A DNA stretch of 64,000 bases, taken from Arthonia radiata (taxonomy: Eukaryota > Ascomycota > Arthoniomycetes > Arthoniales > Arthoniaceae). The stretch is taken from assembly GCA_002989075.1 (NCBI GenBank), contig PSQN01000005.1:248001-312000 (forward strand). The letters run 5' to 3'. The translations under genes and the position numbers were made by a program. Below, in pieces: positions 41,688 to 52,747 of this stretch (the stretch's first letter is position 1; each line of letters opens with the position of its first letter). The notes beneath the pieces are model-generated. The model was not told where the DNA came from. It ran no database searches and saw only the letters and a list, made by a program, of their open reading frames with translations.

Positions 41688-43259
41688 CTAATGCCACCGT
41701 CCCCTACTTCTAGGCCCTCTTGGCGCGCCGTATCCCCTTGGTCCCGCAGGCGCTCCACCAGCCGGCGGAGGAGGCGGAGGAGGAAGACCGTTGCCCCAGC
41801 CAGGCGGAGGAGGAGGAGGCGGAGGAGGAGGAGGCGGAGGCGGTGGTGATACGAAGCCTGGATTTGACGCTGGTGAATAGTGCGAAGGCTGTTGAAAATG
41901 CTGCGGTTGCTGAAAGCCCTGCTGCGAATAACTCGACGCCTGCTGAAACCCTCCTCGCTGAAAACCGCCTACACCCCTGCCGCGCATACTGTCGTCAAAA
42001 CCACCGCGCGTGCTCGGAGGCTTATTGAAGCTAACACTGTTACTGCCGAACCCGCCTCTACCGCTCGGATAGTCCGTGACCAGAGCCCTCGGCGGCGACC
42101 GCACACGCACAGGCGGTTTGTGCTCCCGCAACCACGCCGGCGCATCCGCACTCACCACGTCCTTGCCTTCTTTCCGCACGCCTAGCGCCCAGCGCGCGTA
42201 CTCGGGGGACCAGCCGTAGTAGCCACCGCGCGTTTTCAGTTCCTTCTTCCCACTCTCTGACCTGTCGCCCTCGTCGAGGAACAACGCACCGCCCAGCTCG
42301 TCGAAATCAGCCACTTTACTAAGATCAAAGTCAATGCCCGCATAATCGTCTTCGACGTCCTTGATCAGCTTTCGCACGGTCTTGACCGTGTCGTCGTCCG
42401 CTGGGCCGGGCGTTAACGGAACGGGCACGATATCACGTGGGTTCAGCGGGGTCTTCACGCCGGGCGTGATGGCGTTGATGATCGCGCCGGCGGGCTGGTC
42501 GTACCACGGCGTGCTTGGAGCGCCGTGCAGGAGCGGCATGATCCAGGGGGCTTCGAGGGCTGTTTGCGTGGTGGAGTTCGGCGTTGCGTCGGCGGCGGCT
42601 GTGGCGTTTGCGTGGCGGAGTTGGAGGGTCAATGGTTCGGGGAGGGTGAGGGTGCTGGACCAGTGCGTGAGAAGAGCGGTGAGTTTTGAGTGATGGGTGG
42701 GAAATGTGGTGGTGGAGAATGAGGACGCGAGTGAGATGAGTTGGAGGAGGGAGGGCTCGAGGTTTGTGAGCACGGTCGAAAAGAAGCTGTGGGAATGGGA
42801 TAGGATGTCTGAAATCAAGTAGAGGAGGTGGAGACGGCGGCGTTTGAGCGAGGGAGGTTTGCTGATGGTGCTGAAGGCACTTGCTCCTGAAGCAGGGGCG
42901 GACATTTTGGAGAAGCTGGAGCTTCCGGCACCGGTCTTAGGTGGCTCGGCCTTCTCACCTGTTGATGATAGTGCAACAAGAAACTTGCCAAGTGCTTGAA
43001 CCCGCTTGGTGGAGTGAAGTAGGCGTTTTTGAAGCCATGATCTGCACGCCTTTTCCGGGACGGGACTTTAGTTCAGGGTGGTGGATGCATGGAGATGAGG
43101 AGGTCAAACCTGGATGTTTTGGGGAGAGCATTCAAGGACTGCTTTATCGAGGAGCTGATGCAATGCGAGGAAGTCCTCCCGTGGTATGGAAGTCGGGTCC
43201 GGCTTGACGAGGGAGGCCTCGAAGATGGCGCGTGGCATGGTAATGGGGTTGGAAGTCAT
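41688..43259 (-). CDS. CID-domain protein, likely pre-mRNA processing factor (CHERP-like)
   Basis: Exons 43259-43110 and 43049-41688 with a 60-nt intron give 503 aa; a second Met at 43238 is possible. The CTD-interacting domain fills residues 1-150: PTSIPREDFLALHQLLDKAV, then NIQACRSWLQKRLLHSTKRV, ALGKFLVALSS and RRRLHLLYLISDILSH. CID domains bind the phosphorylated RNA polymerase II tail. After it comes the Trp/Tyr segment EAPWIMPLLHGAPSTPWYDQ, typical of CHERP-like proteins, an acidic stretch and RGG-type repeats (RGGFDDSMRGRGVGG). The tail has two poly-proline tracts, the longer with 15 Pro in a row. A role in splicing or 3'-end formation is inferred from the architecture. Confidence 0.82.
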
Positions 43260-43653
43260 CTTGAAGCCACTGACGGGTAGACCCCGGCCGGTGACTTGCG
43301 CTCTTGGCTGCTTCCTAGACTTTACGTTGCCTCAGATGCCGATATCTCATTCGCAAGCCAGTGGAGATACTGTTGCAGACTAGGGGACTCAGGCTTTGTG
43401 CTCTCGCACTGTTGTAAGAGTGTCAGTCAATGAAATATGTACTCAAGCATGCACGTCGCTGAAGAAAAACAAGAAAAGCAATGGGATTTGATATAATCTG
43501 AAAGAGTAAGGATGTAGTCGTATCAGAGGGGATGAAGTGCTTCAATACTGATCACGTGTCAGACTGACTCGTGCGCTTGACCATGTTGAAGTAACTTCAA
43601 ATTGCTTCTATCTTCCGTCTTAGAAGTTCCAGCATAAGTTTCAACAGCCCACT
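43260..43653. promoter_or_regulatory. Divergent promoter region between CID gene and SNW gene
   Basis: 394 bp between divergent starts of two RNA-processing genes, which may be co-regulated. No clear motif. Confidence 0.45.
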
Positions 43654-45471
43654 ATGACGACAATAGGAAGCTCCTTAGCCACTGCGCTGCCAAAGCCAAA
43701 GTACACTGGAGAAAATGAAGCTCTACCCACGCATACTCAATCCAAAGGCCCAAAGGTTGTCAGTGCTGAGTCAATTGACAGCTCGCAAGTCGTGCTGAAG
43801 GTAAGCTTGTCGTGCTTCTCTGCATAATCTCAAGCTGATGTCCTACAGAGGAGCGGTCCACCCTCATATGGTAGCCGATCAGGATGGCGGCCTCGAGCAC
43901 CAGAAGATTTTGGCGATGGTGGGGCGTTTCCAGAAGTGCCTGTCGCGCAGTATCCGCTGAACATGGGTCGTAAGAACACTGGCAGCTCGAACGCACTCGC
44001 TCTGCAGTTGAATGAAGAGGGCAAAGTCAAGTACGATGCTATTGCGCGACAAGGCCACGGCGAGAATCGGATCATTCACAGCGAGTTCAAGGACTTGATC
44101 CCTCTGCGACAACAAGCGAACTCGGGCGATATATCACTTGCACGGCCATCACAAGAAGAGGCTGAGCAGACAAGACAGCGAACACAGCTGGCGCTTGAGA
44201 AGTTGGTGAATGGTGCAGTCGCCGCACAGAAGCCGAAGAATGTCAAGGGCACAACGAGGGCAGCACCGACTTACGTCAGCTACACTCCGAATAATCAAAT
44301 GGGTGATAAGAGTAGTGGAAACAAGACTCGTATCATCAAGATCGTCGAGAAGCAGCAAGATCCTCTTGAACCTCCGAAACACAAGCACAAGAAAATTCCT
44401 CGAGGACCGCCATCACCGCCCGCACCCATCATGCACTCACCTCCTCGCAAACTCACAGCCGAAGACCAAGAAATGTGGAGGATACCACCCCCCGTCTCGA
44501 ATTGGAAGAATCCAAAGGGCTACACAATAGCGCTGGACAAGCGTCTCGCAGCAGACGGACGAGGCATGCAGGACGTCTCAATCAATGATAAGTTTGCGCA
44601 ATTTTCAGAGGCGCTACAAACGGCAGACCGACATGCTCGCGAGGAAGTCAAGCAGCGAGCACTCATGCAGCAAAAGCTAGCAGAGAAGCAAAAGATGCGA
44701 CAAGAAGAGAATCTGCGAGCACTGGCGCAAAAAGCGAGAGAGGATCGCCAAGCTGCCGGCACAAGGCGACGCTCTTCTGGTGGCGATCGGTCACCGAGCT
44801 ACAGCAGAAGTCCAAGTCGAAGCCGAAGCCTTCGTCGCCGGCGCAGTGACTCTTACGACTCTCGAACAGACTCCGTGGAGGAAGCACAACGTGAGCGAGA
44901 GCGGATGCGTCAAGAACGAAAGCAGGAAAACGAGCGACAAATGCGAATGTCAAGGATGGGTCAAGAACGTCGCATGCAGCAAATGGCTCGCGAGCAGAAC
45001 CGCGATATCTCAGAGAAGGTGGCGCTGGGATTGGCAAAGCCAACACAGTCTGGCGAAGCGATGTACGATTCGCGACTCTTCAATCAGTCGTCGGGCTTCG
45101 ACGCTGGATTCAACGAAGACCAACACTACGATAAGCCGCTGTTCGCAGATCGAGACGCAGTCAACCACATTTACCGGCCCAATATGAATGATGATGACGG
45201 CGAAGATGGTGGGGAGGCGATGGACAAAATCAGCAAGTCTAATCGCTTCGATGTGCTGGGGAAGGCTGGGAAGGGCTTTAAGGGTGCTGCGGACACCGAG
45301 GCACGCGATGGGCCTGTGCAATTTGAGAAGGATGATCCGTTTGGCGTGGACCAGATGATCAAAGAGTCTATGGCTGGAGCTGCAGGTGCAGGAGGAAGTG
45401 GAGGGAAGAGATATGGTATGCAAGACGATGCGAGGCCGTCTAAAAAAGCCAGAGTCGATGACGATGATTGA
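43654..45471 (+). CDS. PRP45: SNW/SKIP-domain pre-mRNA-processing protein 45 (Prp45)
   Basis: Exons 43654-43800 and 43849-45471 with a 48-nt intron give 589 aa. The SNW domain holds EDFGDGGAFPEVPVAQYPL, SYTPNNQMGD, then the name-giving VSNWKNPKGYTIALDKRLAA and GRGMQDVSINDKFAQFSEAL. A long charged helix follows (EVKQRALMQQKLAEKQKMRQ), then an RS-like segment (RSPSYSRSPSRSRSLRRRRS). The C-terminal part has the conserved ISEKVALGLAKPTQSGEAMY and DKPLFADRDAVNHIYRPN. It is a component of the activated spliceosome (NTC-related) that runs through the catalytic core, and a transcription co-regulator in animals. Confidence 0.95.
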
Positions 45472-45706
45472 ATTAGTTGTTCGAGAGAATCGCAGCGCTT
45501 GGAGTGTGAATACCAGTGACTCTGGTCGTCAATTGTTTGCCTTACTGGTCGCTTGCAGTAGAATCCTCATAGACCGCAATCTTCTCGCAAACTCATTGCT
45601 CGTCAGATATGTCGAGCACAGAACTGTACAGACTAGACCTCTTCATATTATACAACGTCTATGCTATCGTAATCATTACCACCTGTACAGTCTATGCTTC
45701 ACCTAA

Positions 45707-46321
45707 TCATTGATCCCCATCCACCCTACTCGCATACCCCACCGCCAATCTCCTCATCATCGCATCCCTTGCGCCCTCCACGCCCCCCTCACCCCCGCCC
45801 TCCGCCAAATCCACACCCATAATCCGTGCAATCTCCTCCCTCTTGAACATCCCGGCACACTCAACCGCATTCGGCTGTCCCGCCTCCTTATCCGCCCCAG
45901 CCTCCACCAACACCCTCACCACCTCCGTATAGTCCTTGAACACCGCGCCCGCCAGCGGACTCTGGCCCTTGCCATTCACGCTGTTCACATCTGCGCTTGA
46001 ATCCACAAGCGCTTTTACCGCGTCGGCGTGTCCGTAGTAGGATGCTAGCATGAGGAGGCTGTCGCCCGAAGAATTTGTGAGATTTGGAGGGATGCCCGCG
46101 GAGAGGTATTGGCGCAGGAGGGTGGTATTGCCGGAGCGTGCGGCGTCGAAGAGCTTTGAGGCGAGATCGAGGGCGGCGGGAGGGAGTTGGTCGGCTGTTT
46201 GTGGGGGGTTGGAGGAGGAGCCTGTGGTAGTTGGTTGGGACGAGGAGGGCTGGTCGTTGGGTTTCGAGTCGGCGGAGGATGGAGGTGCGGTGGTGGAGTC
46301 TGGTTGCTGGGGAATACCCAT
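45707..46321 (-). CDS. Ankyrin-repeat protein
   Basis: 204 aa, one exon. After a Ser/Thr/Pro-rich leader, residues 50-165 hold three ankyrin repeats: LFDAARSGNTTLLRQYLSAG, then GDSLLMLASYYGHADAVKAL and GQSPLAGAVFKDYTEVVRVL. The C-terminus is short, with a Gly/Glu loop. Ankyrin repeats mediate protein binding; no enzymatic part is present. Similar small ankyrin proteins occur singly in many ascomycetes. It is the last conserved gene before an accessory block. Confidence 0.85.
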   Translation of the reverse strand: MGIPQQPDSTTAPPSSADSKPNDQPSSSQPTTTGSSSNPPQTADQLPPAALDLASKLFDAARSGNTTLLRQYLSAGIPPNLTNSSGDSLLMLASYYGHADAVKALVDSSADVNSVNGKGQSPLAGAVFKDYTEVVRVLVEAGADKEAGQPNAVECAGMFKREEIARIMGVDLAEGGGEGGVEGARDAMMRRLAVGYASRVDGDQ

Positions 46322-47186
46322 AGTGAACTCAGTGATCTGGGAGATGAAAATGTATTCAGATGCTTACCCCTTCCTAATCGTGCAAGGAGAAATTGAGGAA
46401 TTGTAGAGTTCAATGGCGATGATCTCATCGTCAGAGAGTCGTCGGAGTGTGCTCCGAGCGGCAAGGACCAAATCCATTCCTGGAGTGGTAGGGCGCAGCT
46501 TCACTTTCCTCCTTCTCTTCATCCGCAGAGAGCGTACTATAAACATTATGATTGCTGTGATCGGCTTACTGGTATCGCCACGCGCATCGTGGGTGCAATA
46601 TGTATTCGGGCAGACGGAGTGAACGCGTCTGCAAGCCTCAATTTCCACATCAGAGGAGGTGATACCATATCAGAAAGGGCTGCGGTGGCTGTTAATGCGC
46701 TTCTACTCCACGCGTCGCATCGAACATGCTCACTCAATAACATGACAACATGCTGATGACTTAACCCACATATTTCGGCAAAAACTCGTCGACCCAATGA
46801 AACACCAAGCAAAGCTTGTGCTATTCAATACGGACGAGTACAAGGATGTGGACATCGACCCCAAAAATTGCATCAATGGACATCTGGTCTCAGATCATCG
46901 TCCGGGTCTCACAATTCATATGGCAGTGACGGATGGAGATGGCAGGCGACGGAATTCAGGGCGATGTTACTAGTTTGGGTCGCGCCTACCTGGACGTCTG
47001 TGACCTGGCGCCGGTTATTCCTTTCCTAGTCCAGCTCGGACGTGTTTCGAGCATGACCTTTGATTTGCCCTCTGTTTCCTCATCGTTCGTTTTTTCTCTC
47101 GTTTATACCACCATGTCTTTCCCTTGTTCGCACGTTCTCTCTACACGTTCGCTGACTGCTAGTCCTATTGTCTTTGTTCTAGCAAG
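46322..47186. other. Intergenic, entry to second accessory block; one small ORF
   Basis: At 46797-46973 (+) a 58-codon frame reads MKHQAKLVLFNTDEYKDVDI onward. Its composition looks protein-like, but it has no homology I recognise. From 47040 to 47186 the sequence is a pyrimidine-rich leader (TTTCTCTCGTTTATACCACC) that could be a promoter for the next gene. Confidence 0.35.
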
Positions 47187-50100
47187 ATGCTACTTGAGTC
47201 TGCCAATGAACGATGGTTCAGCTCATGTGGGCTAGTGAGTTTCAAAAGCACAGACCTGCGTCAAGCCGCAGAAATAATTTTCAGAATTGCCCCAGAGCCT
47301 CAAAACCTTAAACCAGAGCTGCCTCGGTCTTGTGCGGAGGCACACGAGGGTAACGACGAGCGAGTGAGGTTGCGTTTGACTCACTGCCAACTTGTTCGGG
47401 CTGGAGGCAGATCTACCGCAACCATTACATACGAGCCCGTGTTGAGAGCGCGCCCTTCGTGGCCAATGCCACCCAGCAAGCAATATCGGAAGTGCGAGCT
47501 GGGGTTCTCGAGAGCGGGATCACCTTAGACTTACTGTCACGAGGACCGAGGGAGTTGTGGCAACGAGCCTTTCGGCACTCAATGACTTGAAACTGGGCCT
47601 GCATAGAAATACCGCGGACCTGAAGTGCATCCCATTTTGGACCAATGCACAGAGCTCATTGCTTCACCCATAGGACAAAAGATACAAGAGGAGCAAGAGG
47701 AGAAGCAAATCAGTGGCGAGCACAGGAGCCTCGAGCGCAAAGCCAGTGACCTCGAGGGAGCACAAAGAGAGGTCGACCAAGACGGTGTTGCTACAGCGTG
47801 AACGACATGAGGTGTTGCAGCGGGACGATGAGGTTCTTACGCACGACAAGGCGGACCTAGTCAAGAGCGGCGAATACCTCGAAGGCGCGAGGGCGAGGGG
47901 CCCCCCTGCAGTCAGTACTAACAGCGTACACATCACCGGCAGCCCGGCCGGCTCATCTGAGAATCAAGGTGAATTCTGTGGGCTCCAAACGTCTCTGGAT
48001 TCTAGTTGCTATTGCTCTCTGCTATTACGTCTCTAATCTAGATTGGACTACTGACACAGACACACAAGCCCGCTTTGCTGCCAAGTCAGACGAGGTCGAA
48101 CAAGCATTCAAAACGTACAGCGACGTCTACCAGCAGATCTTCACCGAACTCAAAAGCTTCTCCGATCGCGCCGAGGAGGCTCGCCAGAGGATCGACAAGC
48201 AATTGTCTATGTTGTCCATTGTTCGGTGTCCAATACATTGACGAGTTGACAACTTTCTTCTTGACGCACAGAAATAGCTTGCAGCATACCCAAAGGCTTG
48301 CAAGCGTGCTCTCTCTTACGTTGCGGCACTGGATAAAAACCTGAGGAAGTTCACCCAGACTTTACGCCACCGCGCCGACGAGGTCGCCGAGCTCCGGGCC
48401 CTGCACTCGACCCTTGCCCAATACGAAGAGACCAATCGGTACCGGCTTGGGGTCTTCTGGAGCCTGATCGCGATCCTCGCCGCACTGCTGAAGGGCCTCG
48501 ATTACTCCCTAGAGCGGTACAGAGACCAGCAGGTGCACATGGTAGAGATGGTCGGCGCGGTGGCGCAGGAGCCGCTACGGCAGATCCAGGACCGACTGCA
48601 GGACATCCCCACCACCGTAGAGCGGATCGAGACTGACCTCGGTGGCCGACTCGCTACCCACTTCAAAGCTCTCAAGAAGGTCGTCCTCGATGATTGGCGC
48701 GTCGAGATCCAACAACACTACAAAGATGCCGCTAACCTGCGCAACCACCTCCTCAAGACACAGGGCATGCTGCTGAAGAAGAACGGAGAGAGCGAGAGCA
48801 AGAGATGTCAGACATGGGCCGCCGCGCTCAACGACGCCTTCGCCGCCGCCATGCAGCCCCACGTCGACGCGCTCGGGGAGCTCGGTCGGAAAACGGCGGG
48901 GCTGTTCGATCAACTCCAGCGCACCGACCAAGCGCGAGGCGAGCGTGAGGTGGAGGCCAAAGCATTCTTCGAGGAGTGCCTTAGCAAGATCAACACGGCG
49001 ATCCAGGGGGTTCTCGGCGCCAACCAAGATGCCAACGCTGCGTACCGGCGGGATGTCAGGGCCACCATGATCCAACATGACGGGCTCAGTAATCGCCGCG
49101 TACAGCAGATGGTCGCGACCACCCAGCTCGAAGGCAGGGACACTCGCAAACGACTAGGCGACCGCCTCGGGGACCTACAGCAGCGCCTGGACGCCATCCT
49201 ATAGATGGCCGGCGGCCTTAATGAGCTGCGACGCCAGCACCTGGCCTCGACTACCTCGCCGCAGGGACTCTACGCCCGCGCGGTGCAGCACTGGAACACC
49301 GTCGAGGCCGGCATGGGGGTGGAAGCTGACACGTACCTATTGCGCCTGGACGAGGACCGGCGCGCAGAGAAGGCGGCGCGGGACGAAGATGCGGCCGAGC
49401 GCATGCGCCTGTTCTCCGAGCGGCTCGATGAATGGGGGCACCGCCTACTGCGGACATGGGAACGATGGCCAAGGACCAGCGCAAGACCCGTGAGAGCCAC
49501 ACCTCGGCCACAAATCAGCTCAACCTCGACATGTCCAGCCTCAACGTGCAGCACCAGCGCCACCTATCTGCATTGGATCAGACGCGGCAGAGCACGAGCG
49601 ACGCGATGGCCGGCATCAAGCGCAACTTCGACGTCGTAGCCGAGCGCGACCGGTGCCGCGAGAAGCAAGCGCACGACGAGCGTACGGAAGTCAACGTCAA
49701 TGTTGCCGATTTCAAAAGGGGCTGTCCTCGACTACAAGGCGCAGCACACCGAGGTCGTGAACATTACGCGCGGCGTTGTCGAGTGCCAAAAGCAGACACA
49801 AGAGGGCACCGAGAGGCTTCGCCTCGAGTTGGGGGCGCTCCACCAGCAGGTCACGGAGCTGAAGACGGAGGACAGCCGACTGATGGAGGCGCACACGGCA
49901 CACACGAGCGCCGGCACGTACGTGGCCGAGGAGATCCGCCTGCTCCGGCTAACCCTCGTGGGCCCGTGGGCTGCCCCGACCACCGGCACTGATCCAGCCG
50001 CGACGTCGAACCGCGCCTCTCGATCCGTGCTTGGGGAGATCGCGGACTTCAAACAGGAAACGGGGGAGGTCAAGCGCGCTCTTCCCTCGGTGCAAGCCAT

Positions 50101-51597
50101 CGGCACCCACGTCGGGAAGGACGCGTGCACGCAGCTTACACAGAGGCTCGACTCGCTCTACTTGGGTCGTCAAGAAGCCACCGTCCACGTCACTGCCACA
50201 CTGGACGGCCTCGAGGACGTCGTCGCCGAGAACAACGCCACCGTGGCGCGTACAGTCGTCGACGCCGTCGATCGCCGGCTCGCTACACTGGTTCCACGGG
50301 CCCCACTAGCTCCGGTCGAGCTCGCGCGAAGCCCCAGCGCGCCCACGCACGCGTCGACCACGGACGAGAACGACCTCGAGCGGAGGTCGGCCCGGCCGTC
50401 GCCCACCCCACCACCGAGTCTTGTGGAAGAGCGCCCGAGCGTCGCGGAGCACACCCCAGATCCGTTCGTCGTCTAGAAGCCAAGTGCAACACAGGCTCAT
50501 TCGTCGCAGCATCGAGGGTTAACAGCCACGGCGCTGCCGTCCACCCACGCGCCACCGAGGCTACGGGAGCGAGAGCGGTCCGACATTGTACTCTCGCCGG
50601 CCAGGTCTAAGATTCCAGTGGCGTCACCCAAGGACCGCAAGCGCAAGGCAGTTACAGCCGCTTCGCCCGTTCGATCTGGCCACCCTCCCGCCGCCGAGGC
50701 GCGCACCGGTACCGCCGCCCCACCGAAGCGGAGCCGTAATTCCTCGATCCTCTTGCCTTGCCTCTCCCTCCCTTTCTGGCATGCTCGCCTATCTACGGAC
50801 ACTAACAGAGCACGCGGCAGGCCTCCTCCGCGTCCCCGGGCGCGCCAGTTACGTGACACCGGCACCGGCCGCGGCGCACGCATCCTCGCAGAGTCTGCCC
50901 CGAGTCGACAAGCTTCGGCGCGTGAAGTCCACCAAGGCCGCCCCTGCCGATGACGCTCCCTACGACGGCAAGCCAGTACAGGCCGGTCGCCTGCACTTGC
51001 GGCTCGTGAGCTCGGAGCCGCGAGCTGCCGCGATAGCACCAACGGCAGATGCCACAGGCTTAGCCAGCGGCGTCGTCAATGCTCCCGTTGCCAACCACCG
51101 AGGCGACCCAGTCTCCCGACCGCCGCAGTCCAATGCGCCTCTCCAACAGTCTCATGCGCTTCCGCAGCACGGCAACACCTTCTCGCGCTACGTCGAATAT
51201 GGGTCTAGGGTAGCGGACAGAGTGGTGAGACGCGCCCCTCTCCCGCTCAGGGCTTCGCTCGGCCACGCTCTCCTAACGTACACCACAGGCCGAAATCTCC
51301 GACCGTGATCATGCGGACATTGACAGCAACCTGAGCAGCTACGCTCGCAAGAAGTGGCCAATGTGGGTGTCAGGTACGAAGGGCTGCGGCCACAACGAGA
51401 CAGTCTGTGCCACCGCACGCTCCTTCCGGGTATCTGCCACTTTCACGGTGGACGGCTATGCCTGCGACTGGTGTGTAAAGAACAAGCAGTGTTGTTGCCA
51501 GGTTCGTTGTGGGGGGCCCCACCAGCTCTGTCCGCTGCGACCAAGCCTGCGTAGTACGACAGACCCAGGCAAGCCTGGCTTCTATATTCGAGGCTAG
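47187..51597 (+). pseudogene. Large GC-rich coiled-coil membrane-protein gene, broken
   Basis: A chain of open segments encodes one long, mostly coiled-coil protein. Best parts: 47969-48210 (a membrane helix, LWILVAIALCYYV, then a coil), 48278-49204 (second membrane helix, LGVFWSLIAILAALL, then long heptad coils), 49205-50476 (more coil, e.g. LRLELGALHQQVTELKTEDS) and a Pro-rich basic part with PKDRKRKAV. The end is a Cys-rich domain (GCGHNETVC, CDWCVKNKQCCCQ) reached by a credible intron at 51225-51288 with CTAAC branch and CACAG acceptor. In between, the frame is interrupted about four or five times, so the copy looks decayed. GC content is visibly higher than in neighbours. Family not recognised; heptads suggest a structural or tethering protein. 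Transfer from elsewhere is possible but unproven. Confidence 0.5.
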
Positions 51598-51767
51598 CAA
51601 TCAGCAGGGAGCCCGTTGCACGGGCGTAGGGGGAGCCACTCCAGAAGTATATGAGCACAATGAGTCGATCTTGTGAATAGTATTATGACTAAGCTTCTCC
51701 TCTGATTAATTTATACAAACTGTAGCTTATTGGAGCTTCTCTGATATTCTGAATTTTGAAAACCGCA

Positions 51768-52157
51768 TCAAGACAAACTATGTGATCGAAGCTGGCGGGG
51801 ACGCGATGCCACTGAGATTTTTCCTACGCACTTGGTGTCGGCGCTTTTCATACCGCTTGGCACGTAGGCGCCAACGTTCGTCCGATGCGGAGGGTCGAAG
51901 AAGCGAAACAGCTTCGAGAAGGCCGCATCCGTGGCATATCGGAGGGGGACGTCACGCAGAATGATGGCATCGATGACGCGGATTTCGACGGCGCCGAGAA
52001 TCTTGAGGCCTCGCTTGACGAACGACGTTTCGTCGTTCCTGAAGCCGGTGATGATCTGTGACGCGTGTTCTCGCCTTGGGTGGACGATACTCTCAATATT
52101 GTAGATGGCCACCAGCAGTGCGTAGTGGCCTCGCTCGATCTCCGTACCCTGTGCCAT
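51768..52157 (-). CDS. Hypothetical protein or gene fragment
   Basis: 129 aa, not recognised. The middle (RGLKILGAVEIRVIDAIILR, then YATDAAFSKLFRFFDPPHR) looks like folded coding sequence, but there is no clear start context and the frame ends in a basic tail. It may be the remnant of a larger gene. It lies between the broken coiled-coil gene and the methyltransferase, on the opposite strand. Confidence 0.35.
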   Translation of the reverse strand: MAQGTEIERGHYALLVAIYNIESIVHPRREHASQIITGFRNDETSFVKRGLKILGAVEIRVIDAIILRDVPLRYATDAAFSKLFRFFDPPHRTNVGAYVPSGMKSADTKCVGKISVASRPRQLRSHSLS

Positions 52158-52747
52158 CCACTCCGTGAAGAGGCATTGTTGGTGGTGGCCTTGTTGGACT
52201 CGCTGCGCCTTTGGTGGCGCTGGCAGATGCTTGTCGACGTGAGGCTAGCGAGAAGTTGGGCTAGGTGAAGATCTAACGGAAAGTTTGACGAGGTTGGTCA
52301 ACGACGAATGGTGGGATTTACGCCTTGGTGTCGATCGCGACTGTGCAGGAGCTATGACCCTCGAGGGGCGATTGCAATGCGAGGTGAAATGATGAGGAGC
52401 TCTGCATAATATATTGATTGTACTACAGTAAAAACCTTTGGAAAATGTATTAGCTTGTTAGGTGAGTTTCTCATTCATTGAACAGAGAGCGTATGCAGCC
52501 TTAGATGGCAGCTGTAGCAAGAGTGATAGAGTGTCTGTATAGATTGGCGAAGCCGAGTTTCTTTGGGTTTTCACTTTGTTTGTTTGGCGTTTCACTCTAT
52601 TTGTTTGGCTCTTCACCTTATTCAATTGAGCCTTCACTTTGTTTAGCAGAGGAATCTTTCGAATAGTTATGGTAGGCTTTTAATAAAAGTATAACCTTCA
52701 CTATCTTCTGCTACAAATCCAAAGACTTTTCATTGTAGACATAGGTT
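52158..52747. promoter_or_regulatory. AT-rich promoter region of the methyltransferase gene
   Basis: Low-GC leader in contrast to the coding region. It contains a degenerate tandem repeat at 52569-52647 and an AT-rich run up to the start codon (TTTTAATAAAAGTATAACC near 52678-52696). Confidence 0.5.
52569..52647 (+). repeat. Degenerate 20-22 bp tandem repeat in methyltransferase promoter
   Basis: Four imperfect units begin TTTCACTTTGTTTGTTTGGC, GTTTCACTCTATTTGTTTGG, TCTTCACCTTATTCAATTGA and CTTCACTTTGTTTAGC. The common core is TTCACTTTGTTTGTTTGG. They end 100 bp before the ATG, so they could be repeated binding sites. Confidence 0.7.

Noticed and set aside
47187-51597. Retroelement or other transposon polyprotein
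   Set aside because: No reverse transcriptase, integrase, protease or nucleocapsid motif and no terminal repeats. It reads as coiled coil.
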